From Bog-1198 sp963727045 (GTDB lineage: Bacteria > Pseudomonadota > Gammaproteobacteria > Steroidobacterales > Steroidobacteraceae): a DNA stretch of 64,000 nucleotides. Shown here piece after piece: positions 35,578 to 44,344 of the stretch (within the stretch, counting starts at the first letter, position 1; each line of letters opens with the position of its first letter). The translations under genes were made by a program, and so were the position numbers. The notes beneath the pieces are model-generated. The model made no database searches and was not told the DNA's origin. It saw nothing but the letters and a program-made list of their open reading frames with translations. Location: NCBI GenBank assembly GCA_963727045.1, contig CAVSES010000002.1:1302001-1366000 (forward strand). The letters are read 5' to 3'.

Positions 35578-38069
35578 CATTGCGCCGGGGCGGTGGGGTC
35601 CGAGTGCGCGCCGCCGCCCGCGCGGAGTTCTGCCGGCGCAAAATCATCGACGCCGATGAGGTCCGAGACTTTGGCATCGTAGTCGCGCAGGACGGCCGCC
35701 TCGGCTTCGCTCAAGATGCCGGCGTGCAGGGACTGCTCAATCTGACCCGGAAGGTCCAGCGCGGTGACGCGGCCTGCCTTTACGCCGTCGACCCGGATGC
35801 GCTTTTCGAGCGATTCGGCCATGGTCGAAAGAAGCAACGCCTCTTGCAGGAGACCGACCGGATTGTTGCAGCTTGGGGTCTTGTAAATATGCCGGCTCAA
35901 TCGTTCCCGGGCGGCCGTCGGGTTCATGATGAGTTCTGCGATGTCGCGGCCCAAGCGATCGCTCGGCGGAAAATACGTGAGCCCCCGTGGAAAGATGAGC
36001 AGCCGCATGACCGCGGCCAGCGGACGATTGGGGAAATTGCGCAGGAACAGGTGCAATTGTTCCTGCGCCTGGTACAGCAGGCTCCGGCATGCCCATTCAA
36101 CCAGCGGCAGATCGGCATTCTCGCGACCCTGGTTCTCGTGATGCTTCAATACCATCGACGCCAGATACATCGTGGACAAGACGTCGCCCAATCGCGCGGA
36201 TAAATTCTCCTTCTTCTTGAGGTAGCCGCCGAGCGCCAGCATGGCGATGTCGGTCGCCAGTGCGAAGGAGGCGCTGTACCGGTTCACATGCTGGAAATAG
36301 CGCGCGGTGGGCCCCACCCGGGGCACTTTGGTGAAGCGGGCGAGGGTCAGGCCCAGGATGAGCGAGCGGGCCGCATTGGAGATGGCGAAGCCGATGTGGC
36401 CCATGAGCGCGCGGTCGAATTCGGCGACGCCGGCCTCGTGATCCGCATTGCGCGCGGCATTCATTTCCCGCAGTACGAACGGATGACAGCGCACCGCACC
36501 CTGGCCGAATATGATGAGGCTGCGAGTGAGAATGTTGGCACCCTCGACCGTGATGGCGACGGGCACGATCTGGTATCCGCGCCCCAGGTAGTTTTTCGGC
36601 CCCAGGCAAATGCCCTTACCTCCATGCACGTCCATGGCATCGTTGGCGATCATGCGGCCCAATTCGGTCGCGTGATATTTCAGCATGGCGGATGGAACCG
36701 AGGGTTTTTCGCCGCCGTCGATTGCGCCGGCGGTGACCGAACGCGCGGCGTCCATGATGTAGGTTCGCGCCGCCATGCGCGCCAGAACCTGCTGAACACC
36801 CTCGAAGCGGCCTATGGGCATGTTGAACTGGCGTCGTATGCGCGCGTATGCCGCCGATGCATATACCGCGGCCTGCGCTCCGCCCGTGGCGCTCGAGGGC
36901 AGCGAAATGCAGCGGCCGACCGACAATTGCTCGACCAGCATGCGCCATCCTTGTCCGGCCATCTCGAAGCCGCCGATGATGGCATCGACCGGCACGAACA
37001 CATCCGCTCCCTGGATCGGGCCGTTCTGAAAGGGCACGTTCAGCGGAAAGTGTCGCCGGCCGATCGTGACGCCCGGCGTATCCCGCGGAATCAGCGCGCA
37101 GGTGATGCCCAGGTCCGTTCGGTCTCCCATGATCCGATCGGGATCGAACAAGCGAAAGGCCAGTCCGACCACAGTGGCGACCGGCGCCAGCGTGATGTAG
37201 CGCTTCGAGAAGTTGAGCTTGATGCCGACGACTTCCGAGCCCTGCCACCGGCCCCGGCAAATCACGCCCGTGTCGGGAATGGAAGCGGCATCGGAACCCG
37301 CCCGAGGACCGGTGAGGGCAAAACAGGGCACTTCCTCGCCGCGCGCGAGGCGCGGCAGATAATGGTTCTTTTGCGCTTCTGTCCCGTAGTGCAGAAGCAG
37401 TTCGGCGGGCCCCAGGGAATTCGGCACCGCGATGGTCGAGGATGCCGTGCCTGAACGGGAAGCGATCTTGATCAGCACGCAGGAATGCGCATACGCGGAG
37501 AATTCGAGTCCGCCGTAGCGCCGCGGGATGATCATGGCGAAAAAGCCCTTCGACTTGATGAAGGACCACACCTCGGGCGGCAGGTCCGCCCGGGTGTGCG
37601 TGATGTCCCAGTCATCGAGCATCGAGCACAGGTCTTCGCAGGGTCCGTCGATGAAGGCCTGTTCCGCCTCGTTAAGCGCCGGCGCTTTTGCCGACATGAG
37701 TTTTGTCCAGTCGGGTCCTCCCGTGAATAACTCCCCGTCCCACCACACCGTCCCTGCGTCCAGCGCCTCACGTTCCGTGGACGACATCGACGGCAGCAGC
37801 CGTCGGTAGCTCTTGAGGAAAGGCCGCGTCACGAGGGGCAGGCGCAACGGCCTGATATTGAGCAGCACCAGCGCCGCGTAGGGGGCCGAGACCATCATCT
37901 TCCACCAATCAGGCGCGCTTCCGAACACCCAGTAGGACAGAAGCAAGATCCCGAGAATGCACGAACTCGACCAAAGGCTCGCGCGGCGGTAGGCGAGAGT
38001 GAGCACGGTTGCGAGCAACAATACGGCCCAGGCCGCGAACTCGCCCGCACTCACGCCTGCCTCGGTCAT
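35577..38069 (-). CDS. fadE: acyl-CoA dehydrogenase, FadE type
   Basis: An 830-residue flavoprotein that performs the first oxidation of fatty acyl-CoA in beta-oxidation. Two N-terminal transmembrane helices (about 10-30 and 36-52) are followed by an acyl-CoA dehydrogenase core (PCFALTGPRAGSDAAS, then the C-terminal helical domain with DVHGGKGI) and a DUF1974 C-terminal extension, as in E. coli FadE. It lies 13 bases downstream of mdh on the same strand. Confidence 0.94.
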   Translation of the reverse strand: MTEAGVSAGEFAAWAVLLLATVLTLAYRRASLWSSSCILGILLLSYWVFGSAPDWWKMMVSAPYAALVLLNIRPLRLPLVTRPFLKSYRRLLPSMSSTEREALDAGTVWWDGELFTGGPDWTKLMSAKAPALNEAEQAFIDGPCEDLCSMLDDWDITHTRADLPPEVWSFIKSKGFFAMIIPRRYGGLEFSAYAHSCVLIKIASRSGTASSTIAVPNSLGPAELLLHYGTEAQKNHYLPRLARGEEVPCFALTGPRAGSDAASIPDTGVICRGRWQGSEVVGIKLNFSKRYITLAPVATVVGLAFRLFDPDRIMGDRTDLGITCALIPRDTPGVTIGRRHFPLNVPFQNGPIQGADVFVPVDAIIGGFEMAGQGWRMLVEQLSVGRCISLPSSATGGAQAAVYASAAYARIRRQFNMPIGRFEGVQQVLARMAARTYIMDAARSVTAGAIDGGEKPSVPSAMLKYHATELGRMIANDAMDVHGGKGICLGPKNYLGRGYQIVPVAITVEGANILTRSLIIFGQGAVRCHPFVLREMNAARNADHEAGVAEFDRALMGHIGFAISNAARSLILGLTLARFTKVPRVGPTARYFQHVNRYSASFALATDIAMLALGGYLKKKENLSARLGDVLSTMYLASMVLKHHENQGRENADLPLVEWACRSLLYQAQEQLHLFLRNFPNRPLAAVMRLLIFPRGLTYFPPSDRLGRDIAELIMNPTAARERLSRHIYKTPSCNNPVGLLQEALLLSTMAESLEKRIRVDGVKAGRVTALDLPGQIEQSLHAGILSEAEAAVLRDYDAKVSDLIGVDDFAPAELRAGGGAHSDPTAPAQ

Positions 38070-38082
38070 AAAGGGCCCGCTC

Positions 38083-39060
38083 TTAAATCAGATCCTTCAC
38101 GCCATCTCGTTCTTCCAGCAGTTCGCGATGAGTCGCCTGCATCTTCCCGCGGCTGAAGTCCCCGATGGCCAATCCTTGAACGATGCTGTATTCGCCATTC
38201 TTGCAGGTTACGGGATACGAGTAGATCACTCCCTCGGGTATGCCATAGCTGCCGTCGGAGGCCACCGCCATGCTGACCCAGTCGCCGGGCGGCGTGCCGA
38301 GCATCCAGTCGTGAATGTGATCGAGCGCCGCCGCGGCCGCCGATGCGGCCGAGGAGGTGCCGCGCGCCTTGATGACGGCTGCGCCGCGCTGCTGCACCGT
38401 CGGGATGTACGTATCCTTGAACCAGCTCTCCTCCACTACGGAGAGCGCCGGACGACCGGCGACCGTCGCGTGATTGAGATCAGGATACTGGGTCGCCGAA
38501 TGGTTTCCCCAGATGATGATTCTCTTGACCTCGGCCAGCGGCGCGCCCGTCTTTTCGGTGAGCTGGGCCAGTCCGCGGTTATGGTCCAGGCGGGTCATCG
38601 CCGTGAATCGGTGCGGGGGCAGCGACGGTGCGTTGCGTTGGGCGATCAATGAATTGGTGTTGGCGGGGTTGCCGACCACCAGCACGCGTACGTCGCGGCT
38701 GGCGACCGCGTCCAGCGCCTTGCCTTGCGCGGAGAAGATCTTGGCGTTCTCCAGCAGCAGATCCTTGCGCTCCATGCCCGGCCCCCGCGGCCGCGCGCCG
38801 ACCAGCATGGCGAAGTTGCAGTCCTTGAAGGCGACGCCCGCATCGCTCGTGGCCGTCACCTGGTTGAGAGTCGGAAAGGCGCAGTCATTCAACTCCATCA
38901 CCACGCCCTGCACAGCCGCGCTCGCTGCGGGGATTTCCAACAGGTTCAAGTTGATGGGCTGGTCGATGCCCAGCATCTGACCCGATGCGACGCGGAACGC
39001 GAGCGCATAGCCGATGTTCCCCGCGGCCCCCGTGATGGTGATGGTGACTGGTTTCTTCAT
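38083..39060 (-). CDS. mdh: malate dehydrogenase (type 2)
   Basis: NAD-dependent malate-oxaloacetate interconversion in the TCA cycle. The 325-residue protein has the nucleotide-binding motif ITGAAGNIGYALAFR at 8-22, the GARPRGPGMERKDLL active-site loop with substrate arginines, and the catalytic histidine in IWGNHSATQYPD. It belongs to the longer cytosolic-MDH-like group common in Xanthomonadales and betaproteobacteria, not the E. coli type. The ATG at 39060 is preceded by GGAGCTC, and a start at 39078 adds six unrelated residues. Confidence 0.95.
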   Translation of the reverse strand: MKKPVTITITGAAGNIGYALAFRVASGQMLGIDQPINLNLLEIPAASAAVQGVVMELNDCAFPTLNQVTATSDAGVAFKDCNFAMLVGARPRGPGMERKDLLLENAKIFSAQGKALDAVASRDVRVLVVGNPANTNSLIAQRNAPSLPPHRFTAMTRLDHNRGLAQLTEKTGAPLAEVKRIIIWGNHSATQYPDLNHATVAGRPALSVVEESWFKDTYIPTVQQRGAAVIKARGTSSAASAAAAALDHIHDWMLGTPPGDWVSMAVASDGSYGIPEGVIYSYPVTCKNGEYSIVQGLAIGDFSRGKMQATHRELLEERDGVKDLI

Positions 39061-39123
39061 GAAGAGCTCCGGGCACAAAAAACAAAGGATGTTAGCCGAA
39101 TTTGCCCGGCCTTTGGGCCGGCA

Positions 39124-39606
39124 CTATGGCCAGCCCGCCGCTTCGCCGGATTCATAGCCGGGGTAGGCGCCGTGAAACCGGCGCAATTCCGCCTCCGCTT
39201 CGTTTCTGCGGCCCGCTCGGCGCAGCGCGGCGATGTCGGCGAGCCAGACCGCCGGCGCGCGCGCAGTCTTCGGATCGCTGCTGTAGAGATGGGACTTGCG
39301 ATCGAGGAGCGGATTCGCCGATGCGTCTGCATGGGCCGCAACACGCACCAGATGTGGAGCGCCATCGACGCGGCGCCCCGTCTGCGGACCGAACACGATG
39401 GCGAGCACCAGTGCCACCGACAGCAAGACGCTGGCGGCGAACGCGAGCGGAGCGAGGCATGTGGATTTGCCGTGCGCCCGTCGCGACATCTCGAGCACCC
39501 GGCGATCGAGCGCGTGCGGCGGCTCCGGCGCGGATTCTCTCCGGTACTGACGGGAGAGGGAACTCTCGCGCCGCAAATAGTCGACCAATTCGTCAGGCTG
39601 ATCCAT
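39124..39606 (-). CDS. putative anti-sigma factor, single-pass membrane protein
   Basis: A 160-residue protein with a short cytoplasmic N-terminus (MDQPDELVDYLRRESSLSRQ), a transmembrane helix at about 53-75 and a periplasmic C-terminal part with two helices. No HxxxCxxC zinc motif is present. It overlaps the ECF sigma gene by 14 bases, the classical place for its anti-sigma factor; the assignment rests mainly on that context. Confidence 0.6.
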   Translation of the reverse strand: MDQPDELVDYLRRESSLSRQYRRESAPEPPHALDRRVLEMSRRAHGKSTCLAPLAFAASVLLSVALVLAIVFGPQTGRRVDGAPHLVRVAAHADASANPLLDRKSHLYSSDPKTARAPAVWLADIAALRRAGRRNEAEAELRRFHGAYPGYESGEAAGWP

Positions 39607-40219
39607 TGACCAGGGTATCCTTCAATCTGCCCCGCGACTGCAGCGGCCGCGCCGCGGGAGCCTGCACCGCGAGCAGGGATTTCTTGAGTTTCCGGATCGC
39701 ATACCGCAGCCGGCTCTTGGCCGTCTCGAGACCCACGTCGGTCACGCGCGCGATTTCCTCGATCGTCAGTCCGGATTCTTCGTGCAGCAGAAACGCCTCG
39801 CGCTGCTCGTGCGGGAGGACGCCCAGGGCCGCAAGCAGAGCAGAGTGTTGCTCCGCGAGTTCAGCGATTCCGTCGGGTCGCTCATACTCCGGGACCTCGG
39901 GCTCCAACGGCTGTTCAACCTCTTCCGATCGCGCGCTCTGACGCATGACATCGCGGCGAAACGAGTCGATCATGCAGTTGTGGGCGATGTGAAACAAATA
40001 GGTCGCGAATTTCGCGCGAGCCTGATAACGGCTGCGCGTGGCGATGAGACGCGACCATACTTCCTGGAACAAGTCCGCCGCCGCGCCGGCGTTGCGGACC
40101 TGCCTCAATAGATATCGATACAGCGGGTCCTTATGGCGCGCGTACAGCGTCGCGAAAGCATCCAAGTCGCCGTCTCGGTATCGCGCCATCAGGGCTGCAT
40201 CCTCGTCGAGAAGCTCCAT
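39593..40219 (-). CDS. ECF RNA polymerase sigma factor
   Basis: A 208-residue extracytoplasmic-function sigma factor with region 2 (DAFATLYARHKDPLYRYLLRQ, then ADLFQEVWSRL) and region 4 (LPHEQREAFLLHEESGLTIEEIA, then ETAKSRLRYAIRKLKK). The ATG at 40219 (MELLDEDAALM) is chosen. The frame extends to 40309 without family similarity. It is cotranscribed with the overlapping putative anti-sigma gene. The divergent small membrane peptide at 40397 is a possible regulon member. Confidence 0.92.
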   Translation of the reverse strand: MELLDEDAALMARYRDGDLDAFATLYARHKDPLYRYLLRQVRNAGAAADLFQEVWSRLIATRSRYQARAKFATYLFHIAHNCMIDSFRRDVMRQSARSEEVEQPLEPEVPEYERPDGIAELAEQHSALLAALGVLPHEQREAFLLHEESGLTIEEIARVTDVGLETAKSRLRYAIRKLKKSLLAVQAPAARPLQSRGRLKDTLVNGSA

Positions 40220-40316
40220 TGCGCAAGCATACGCGCGGGCGCCGCCAAGTTTGCCCCTGCATTGTGGTGCAACGCAGCGCGATTTCTCCCTCACAAAACA
40301 TTCTTTCACAAGGTGC

Positions 40317-40345
40317 TTGCATGTAGCAGTGTTGTATGTAACTAT
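40317..40345 (+). promoter_or_regulatory. possible promoter of the small membrane peptide gene
   Basis: TTGCAT (40317-40322) and AACTAT (40340-40345) are 17 bases apart, and TG one base before the -10 gives an extended -10 context. The 40220-40396 spacer also must hold the sigma gene promoter on the other strand, which I could not identify. Confidence 0.35.
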
Positions 40346-40396
40346 ATCACCAAGTCACCGAAACACCTCGATGACAGCACTTAACAGGAGACTCTC

Positions 40397-40561
40397 ATGA
40401 ACACCCAGACGTCCACCAAGCTCGCCGCCCTTGCCGTAGCCCTGATGATGAACAGCCTGCTCCTCGGCGGAGTGGCTTACCTCTTCAACAGTCAGGTGCA
40501 TCAGACGTCGCTCGTGTCGCTCGCCCACACCACCCAAGCATCGGTCAAGGAAGCAGTCTGA
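40397..40561 (+). CDS. 54-residue single-pass membrane or secreted peptide
   Basis: ATG 40397 with a good AGGAGA ribosome-binding site encodes MNTQTSTKLAALAVALMMN at the start, a hydrophobic helix through about residue 30 (LLLGGVAYLF), and a polar C-terminus rich in Ser, Thr and His ending KEAV. It is either a small membrane-anchored protein or is secreted after cleavage. It is not recognised. It lies divergent from the ECF sigma gene and upstream of the GntR operon, with its own leader, so it is likely expressed separately. Confidence 0.65.
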   Translation: MNTQTSTKLAALAVALMMNSLLLGGVAYLFNSQVHQTSLVSLAHTTQASVKEAV

Positions 40562-40596
40562 GACAGTCCGATCCAAGTCATGCGTTGCCTAGACTA

Positions 40597-40613
40597 GTGC
40601 TATATATAGCCAC
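40597..40613 (+). promoter_or_regulatory. GntR/YtrA-type operator overlapping the promoter
   Basis: GCTATATATAGC (40599-40610) is a perfect 12-base palindrome flanked by GT and CAC, located 24 bases before the GntR start. The AT core also offers a -10-like TATATA, so binding here would block transcription. YtrA-subfamily repressors bind similar AT-rich palindromes in their own promoters. Confidence 0.5.
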
Positions 40614-40633
40614 AACAGCACATCGAGTGAGGA

Positions 40634-41038
40634 ATGGACCCTAATTGGAACGACAATCAGCCTATCTATCGCCAGCTGCGCGATCGAATGGTCGCCCTCA
40701 TTCTGGAGGGTGCGCTCAAGGAGGGTGATCCGTTGCCCTCCGTAAGGGCGGTTGCCGCTGATTACAGGCTCAATCCGCTGACGGTGCTGAAGGGTTATCA
40801 GCAGCTGGTCGACGAGCGCCTGGTAGAGAAACGCCGCGGCCGGGGCATGTACGTGAGCGACGGTGCCCGGCGGCTGCTGCTGGCCGGAGAGCGTGAACGG
40901 TTCCTGCACGAGGAGTGGCCGCAGATCCTGGCGGTCATCCACCGGCTCGGATTCTCCGCGCAGGAACTGTTTGCGCAAACACCGGCCGTCACCCATCCGG
41001 CGCCGCCGCCCCGCGGCGGCGACGCCAAAGAAGAATGA
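40634..41038 (+). CDS. GntR family regulator, YtrA subfamily
   Basis: A 134-residue protein with an N-terminal winged helix (QPIYRQLRDRMVALILEGAL, LPSVRAVAADYRLNPLTVLKGYQQL) and a short C-terminal domain without a large effector fold, as in YtrA-type repressors of ABC transporters. It heads an operon with an ABC ATPase and permease 12 bases downstream. A palindrome overlapping its likely -10 suggests autorepression. Confidence 0.93.
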   Translation: MDPNWNDNQPIYRQLRDRMVALILEGALKEGDPLPSVRAVAADYRLNPLTVLKGYQQLVDERLVEKRRGRGMYVSDGARRLLLAGERERFLHEEWPQILAVIHRLGFSAQELFAQTPAVTHPAPPPRGGDAKEE

Positions 41039-41050
41039 GAACCGACCACC

Positions 41051-41908
41051 ATGACCGCCCTCATCGAAGCTCGTGATCTGACCAAAAAATACGGGGCGCA
41101 CGTTGCGCTCGACCACGCGACCTTTTCCGTGCAAGCCGGCCGCATCGTCGGGCTCATCGGGCCGAACGGCGCCGGCAAGACGAGTGCGCTGCGCGCTATT
41201 TTGGGACTCACCGCCTATGAAGGCCATCTTGAGGTGCTTGGCCGCGAGCCGTTTCGAGAGCGCACCCAACTCATGCACGATGCTTGTTTCATCGCCGATG
41301 TGGCGGTGCTGCCCGCATGGCTGCGCGTCGATCAGGCCATTGATTTTGTTGCGGGCGTGCACCCGCGATTTCGCCGTGATCGTGCGATGGCGCTCCTGAA
41401 CAGGACCGAGATCGCGGGCAAGCGCCGAATGCGCGAATTGTCCAAGGGCATGAAGACCCAGGTGCATCTGGCGCTGACCATGGCAATCGACGCCAAACTG
41501 TTGGTGCTCGACGAGCCCACCTTGGGTCTCGACATCCTCGCGCGCAGCGCCTTTTACGATGCGTTGGTCAACGATTACATGGACGAGACGCGCACCATAC
41601 TGATCACCACGCATCAGGTCGAGGAGGTGGAAAACTTGTTGACCGACGTGCTCTTCATCAGCCGGGGTCACATCGTTTTGGATTCCTCGCTCGAGGACAT
41701 CGCGACGCGTTATGCGGCGGTCGCCGTGGCCGCCGACCGCCTCGACTCGGCGCGCGCCGAGAAGCCTTTCTTCGAGCGCCGCATGCTCGGCAAGTCGATC
41801 CTGTATTTCGAGCGCCCCGATTTGGAAAAGCTCGCGGGGTTCGGCGACATCCACACGCCGAGCGTCGCGGATCTGTTTGTCGCCAAGTTGTCGGGAGGTG
41901 CCGAATGA
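41051..41908 (+). CDS. ABC transporter ATP-binding protein (YtrB-like)
   Basis: A 285-residue ATPase with Walker A GPNGAGKTS near 38-46, signature LSKGMKTQV near 128-136, Walker B LLVLDEPT and the switch histidine in ITTHQ. It partners the downstream permease, whose ATG overlaps its stop (ATGA). In the YtrA family such transporters respond to cell-envelope stress or antibiotics. The substrate is not determinable. Confidence 0.93.
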   Translation: MTALIEARDLTKKYGAHVALDHATFSVQAGRIVGLIGPNGAGKTSALRAILGLTAYEGHLEVLGREPFRERTQLMHDACFIADVAVLPAWLRVDQAIDFVAGVHPRFRRDRAMALLNRTEIAGKRRMRELSKGMKTQVHLALTMAIDAKLLVLDEPTLGLDILARSAFYDALVNDYMDETRTILITTHQVEEVENLLTDVLFISRGHIVLDSSLEDIATRYAAVAVAADRLDSARAEKPFFERRMLGKSILYFERPDLEKLAGFGDIHTPSVADLFVAKLSGGAE

Positions 41909-42798
41909 ACACCTATCTCTGGCTGTTGCGCCGGGAATTTTGGGAGAACCGCGCAATTTGGCTGATCCCCGCGGCGCTCGGCGCACTGTTGGTTCTGGCC
42001 GCCCTGTTCGGCGGCTACCAGGTTGTGGGGGCGGTGGACCTGACGACCGTTCGCTCCGTGGTGCAAGCCGGCGCCCTCGACGGGATGCTCATGATCGTGG
42101 CGACGTTCTTTGTCGTCATGGCGATTTATTCTTCGTGGTATCTGCTCGACTGCCTGTATGCCGATCGCAAGGATCGCAGCATCCTGTTCTGGAAATCCAT
42201 GCCGGTATCGGACGCGGCTACGGTGGCCAGCAAACTCGGAATCGCTCTGATTCTGATTCCCCTGGCGTATTTTGCGTTCGCCGACGTGACGACCCTGCTG
42301 ATGGCGTTCATCATCTCGGTCCGGGCGCGGGCATCGATTGGCAGTTCGCTGTGGCGATTCGATCTGTGGCTTCAAATCCAGGCGCTGTGGCTCTACCTGA
42401 TCGTGACGACTGCCGTGTGGTACCTGCCGGTTGCGGGGTGGCTGCTGACCGTGTCGGCATGGGCGAAGCGCGCCGTGATCTTGTGGTCAATCCTTCCGCC
42501 GCTGGCATTGGTTCTGGCGGAGCGCGTCTTCCTCGGCACTCATGTGATTGCGGGCCAGCTGGCGGCCCGACTCGGACTCTTGAGCTACGCTTCTCACGCA
42601 TTCCAATACACGGAGGGTGCCGAGAACTGGGTGACGACGGAAATCGGAAGCGACAGCATCACGACGCCGGCGAGTTTGTATCGCTTCATCAATGCCGGTG
42701 GATTCGCATCCAGCCCGGAGACCTGGATCGGAGCCGCCGTCGGGATCGCCCTGATCGTCTGCGCCATTCAATTGCGCATTCGGCGCACGGAGATCTGA
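41905..42798 (+). CDS. ABC-2-like transporter permease
   Basis: A 297-residue integral membrane protein with about six transmembrane helices and the N-terminal WLLRREFWENRAIWLIP motif seen in permeases linked to GntR-controlled exporters. A YADRKDRSILFWKSMPVSD loop follows the second helix, a feature of ABC-2 type permeases. It overlaps the ATPase gene by four bases and precedes the DUF3187 gene by six bases. Confidence 0.88.
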   Translation: MNTYLWLLRREFWENRAIWLIPAALGALLVLAALFGGYQVVGAVDLTTVRSVVQAGALDGMLMIVATFFVVMAIYSSWYLLDCLYADRKDRSILFWKSMPVSDAATVASKLGIALILIPLAYFAFADVTTLLMAFIISVRARASIGSSLWRFDLWLQIQALWLYLIVTTAVWYLPVAGWLLTVSAWAKRAVILWSILPPLALVLAERVFLGTHVIAGQLAARLGLLSYASHAFQYTEGAENWVTTEIGSDSITTPASLYRFINAGGFASSPETWIGAAVGIALIVCAIQLRIRRTEI

Positions 42799-42804
42799 CG
42801 CCGC

Positions 42805-43809
42805 ATGAGGCCGTACCGGCGCGTGCCCGCGGCGCGATGGCGGCCCGCCGCCCTGCGGCGCCCGGCGGCCGCATTGGCAGCGGTCCTCGCCGCGTCCGGT
42901 CATGCACCGCTTCGCGCAGAGGAATTTTTCGCAATTCGAGATCAGAACCCCCTGCTGCGGGGCTTCTACCTGCCGCTGCCGAGCGACTCCCGTTTGGACG
43001 CGGCCGCCGCGGTGTCGGCAACCCTGCTGGTCAGCAACACGCTCAACGTGGAGCGCAATCCGCGAGAAAGCTTGTTCGTCGACGGGGAAAGCGCCGCAGT
43101 CGACTTCACCTATGAGAATGCGCTCTCGCAGAGCTGGCGTTACCGGTTCACGCTGCCCATCATCCACGACAGCGGCGGGGTCCTGGATTCGGTCATTGAC
43201 GTTTGGCATGAACTCTTCGGCTTCCGTCGCGGCGAGAGGCCCTTCTATCCCAAGAGGCAGATGGACTACTTCTACTCCGGCCGCGGAACGATCGACCTCG
43301 ATCACCCCCAAACGAGGGTCGGAGACGTGGCCGCCGATGTCGGCTGGTATGCCCTCGACGATCCGCGGCGCACCTTGTCTCTTTGGGGAGGACTGAAGTC
43401 CCCATCCGGCTCGGTGAAGGGCCTGACCAGCGACGGCGCATGGGATGGCGCCCTATGGGCACATGCCGCGGTCCGCCTGGCGAAATGGCAGTTCGCCTCC
43501 GAGCTGGGCGTTGCACAGCCTTTCGGGGACGAAATATTTGCCGGTGGGGCGCATCACGGCTCCCTCTTCGGGCGGATTGCCGCTTCTCGCGAACTCAACT
43601 CGGCCTGGGCGCTGCGCGCACAATTGGACGGGCAGACGGGTCACGTCGTCGCCAGCGACATCCGCTTTCTCGGGTCAAGCCTGCAGCTGAGCGTCGGCGC
43701 AGTACGCCGGCTGCGCGGTGGCCGATGGCGGATCGAGGCGGGATTGACGGAGGACGCTGCGGTGAATACGGCGCCCGACATCACGTTCTTTCTTGGGATT
43801 CACGGCTAA
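42805..43809 (+). CDS. DUF3187 putative outer-membrane protein
   Basis: A 334-residue protein with an arginine-rich N-terminal signal peptide (to about residue 38, HAPLRAEEF) and a DUF3187 domain: IRDQNPLLRGFYLPLP, a beta-rich body with GLKSPSGSVKGLTSDG, and a C-terminal ITFFLGIHG ending in an aromatic-containing strand, as in small beta-barrels. Function is unknown. It appears to be the last gene of the GntR operon, suggesting an envelope role for the transporter. Confidence 0.85.
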   Translation: MRPYRRVPAARWRPAALRRPAAALAAVLAASGHAPLRAEEFFAIRDQNPLLRGFYLPLPSDSRLDAAAAVSATLLVSNTLNVERNPRESLFVDGESAAVDFTYENALSQSWRYRFTLPIIHDSGGVLDSVIDVWHELFGFRRGERPFYPKRQMDYFYSGRGTIDLDHPQTRVGDVAADVGWYALDDPRRTLSLWGGLKSPSGSVKGLTSDGAWDGALWAHAAVRLAKWQFASELGVAQPFGDEIFAGGAHHGSLFGRIAASRELNSAWALRAQLDGQTGHVVASDIRFLGSSLQLSVGAVRRLRGGRWRIEAGLTEDAAVNTAPDITFFLGIHG

Positions 43810-43861
43810 GGAGTGCAAAATAGCCACTTGAGCTCGAAGTCGTTATCCCGCAGGAGTGCCG

Positions 43862-44344
43862 ATGTACAAGACGAAGATAGACCTTTCGGAGAAAATCCGC
43901 CGCAACGTCATCGCCATACTCAATGATCGGTTGGCCGATGCGATCGATTTGCAGAGCCAGGTCAAGCAAGCGCACTGGAACGTGAAGGGTCCGCACTTCA
44001 TCGCCCTGCACGAGCTGTTCGACAAGATATCGGATCTCGTCCTGGAACAAATCGATGAAATTGCCGAACGCGTGACGAGTCTGGGCGGCACCGCGGAGGG
44101 CACCGTCGCCGTGGCGGCCAAGCGCAGCAAATTGAAGAATTATCCGCTGAGCATCACCGCCGGGAAGGATCATCTCTTCTACCTGTCCACCCAATTATCC
44201 GTATTCGGCAAGGCTGTGCGTGCGGCCATCGAGGATACGGACAAATTGGGCGATGCGGATACCGCGGATCTGTTCACCGGCATCTCCCGCGATGTCGACA
44301 AATATCTCTGGTTCCTCGAAGCGCATCTGCAAGAGAAAGCCTGA
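43862..44344 (+). CDS. dps: Dps/ferritin-like DNA-protection protein
   Basis: A 160-residue four-helix ferritin-like protein with the Dps ferroxidase signature QAHWNVKGPHFIALHELFD and EIAERVTSLGG. Dps dodecamers oxidise and store iron and protect DNA during stationary phase and oxidative stress. AGGAG lies five bases before the ATG at 43862; the GTG at 43856 overlaps that site and is rejected. Its stop overlaps the next ATG by one base. Confidence 0.95.
   Translation: MYKTKIDLSEKIRRNVIAILNDRLADAIDLQSQVKQAHWNVKGPHFIALHELFDKISDLVLEQIDEIAERVTSLGGTAEGTVAVAAKRSKLKNYPLSITAGKDHLFYLSTQLSVFGKAVRAAIEDTDKLGDADTADLFTGISRDVDKYLWFLEAHLQEKA

Noticed and set aside
36288..37454. A 388-codon plus-strand frame opposite fadE.
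   Set aside because: Antisense shadow of fadE with no ribosome-binding site and low-complexity charged composition.
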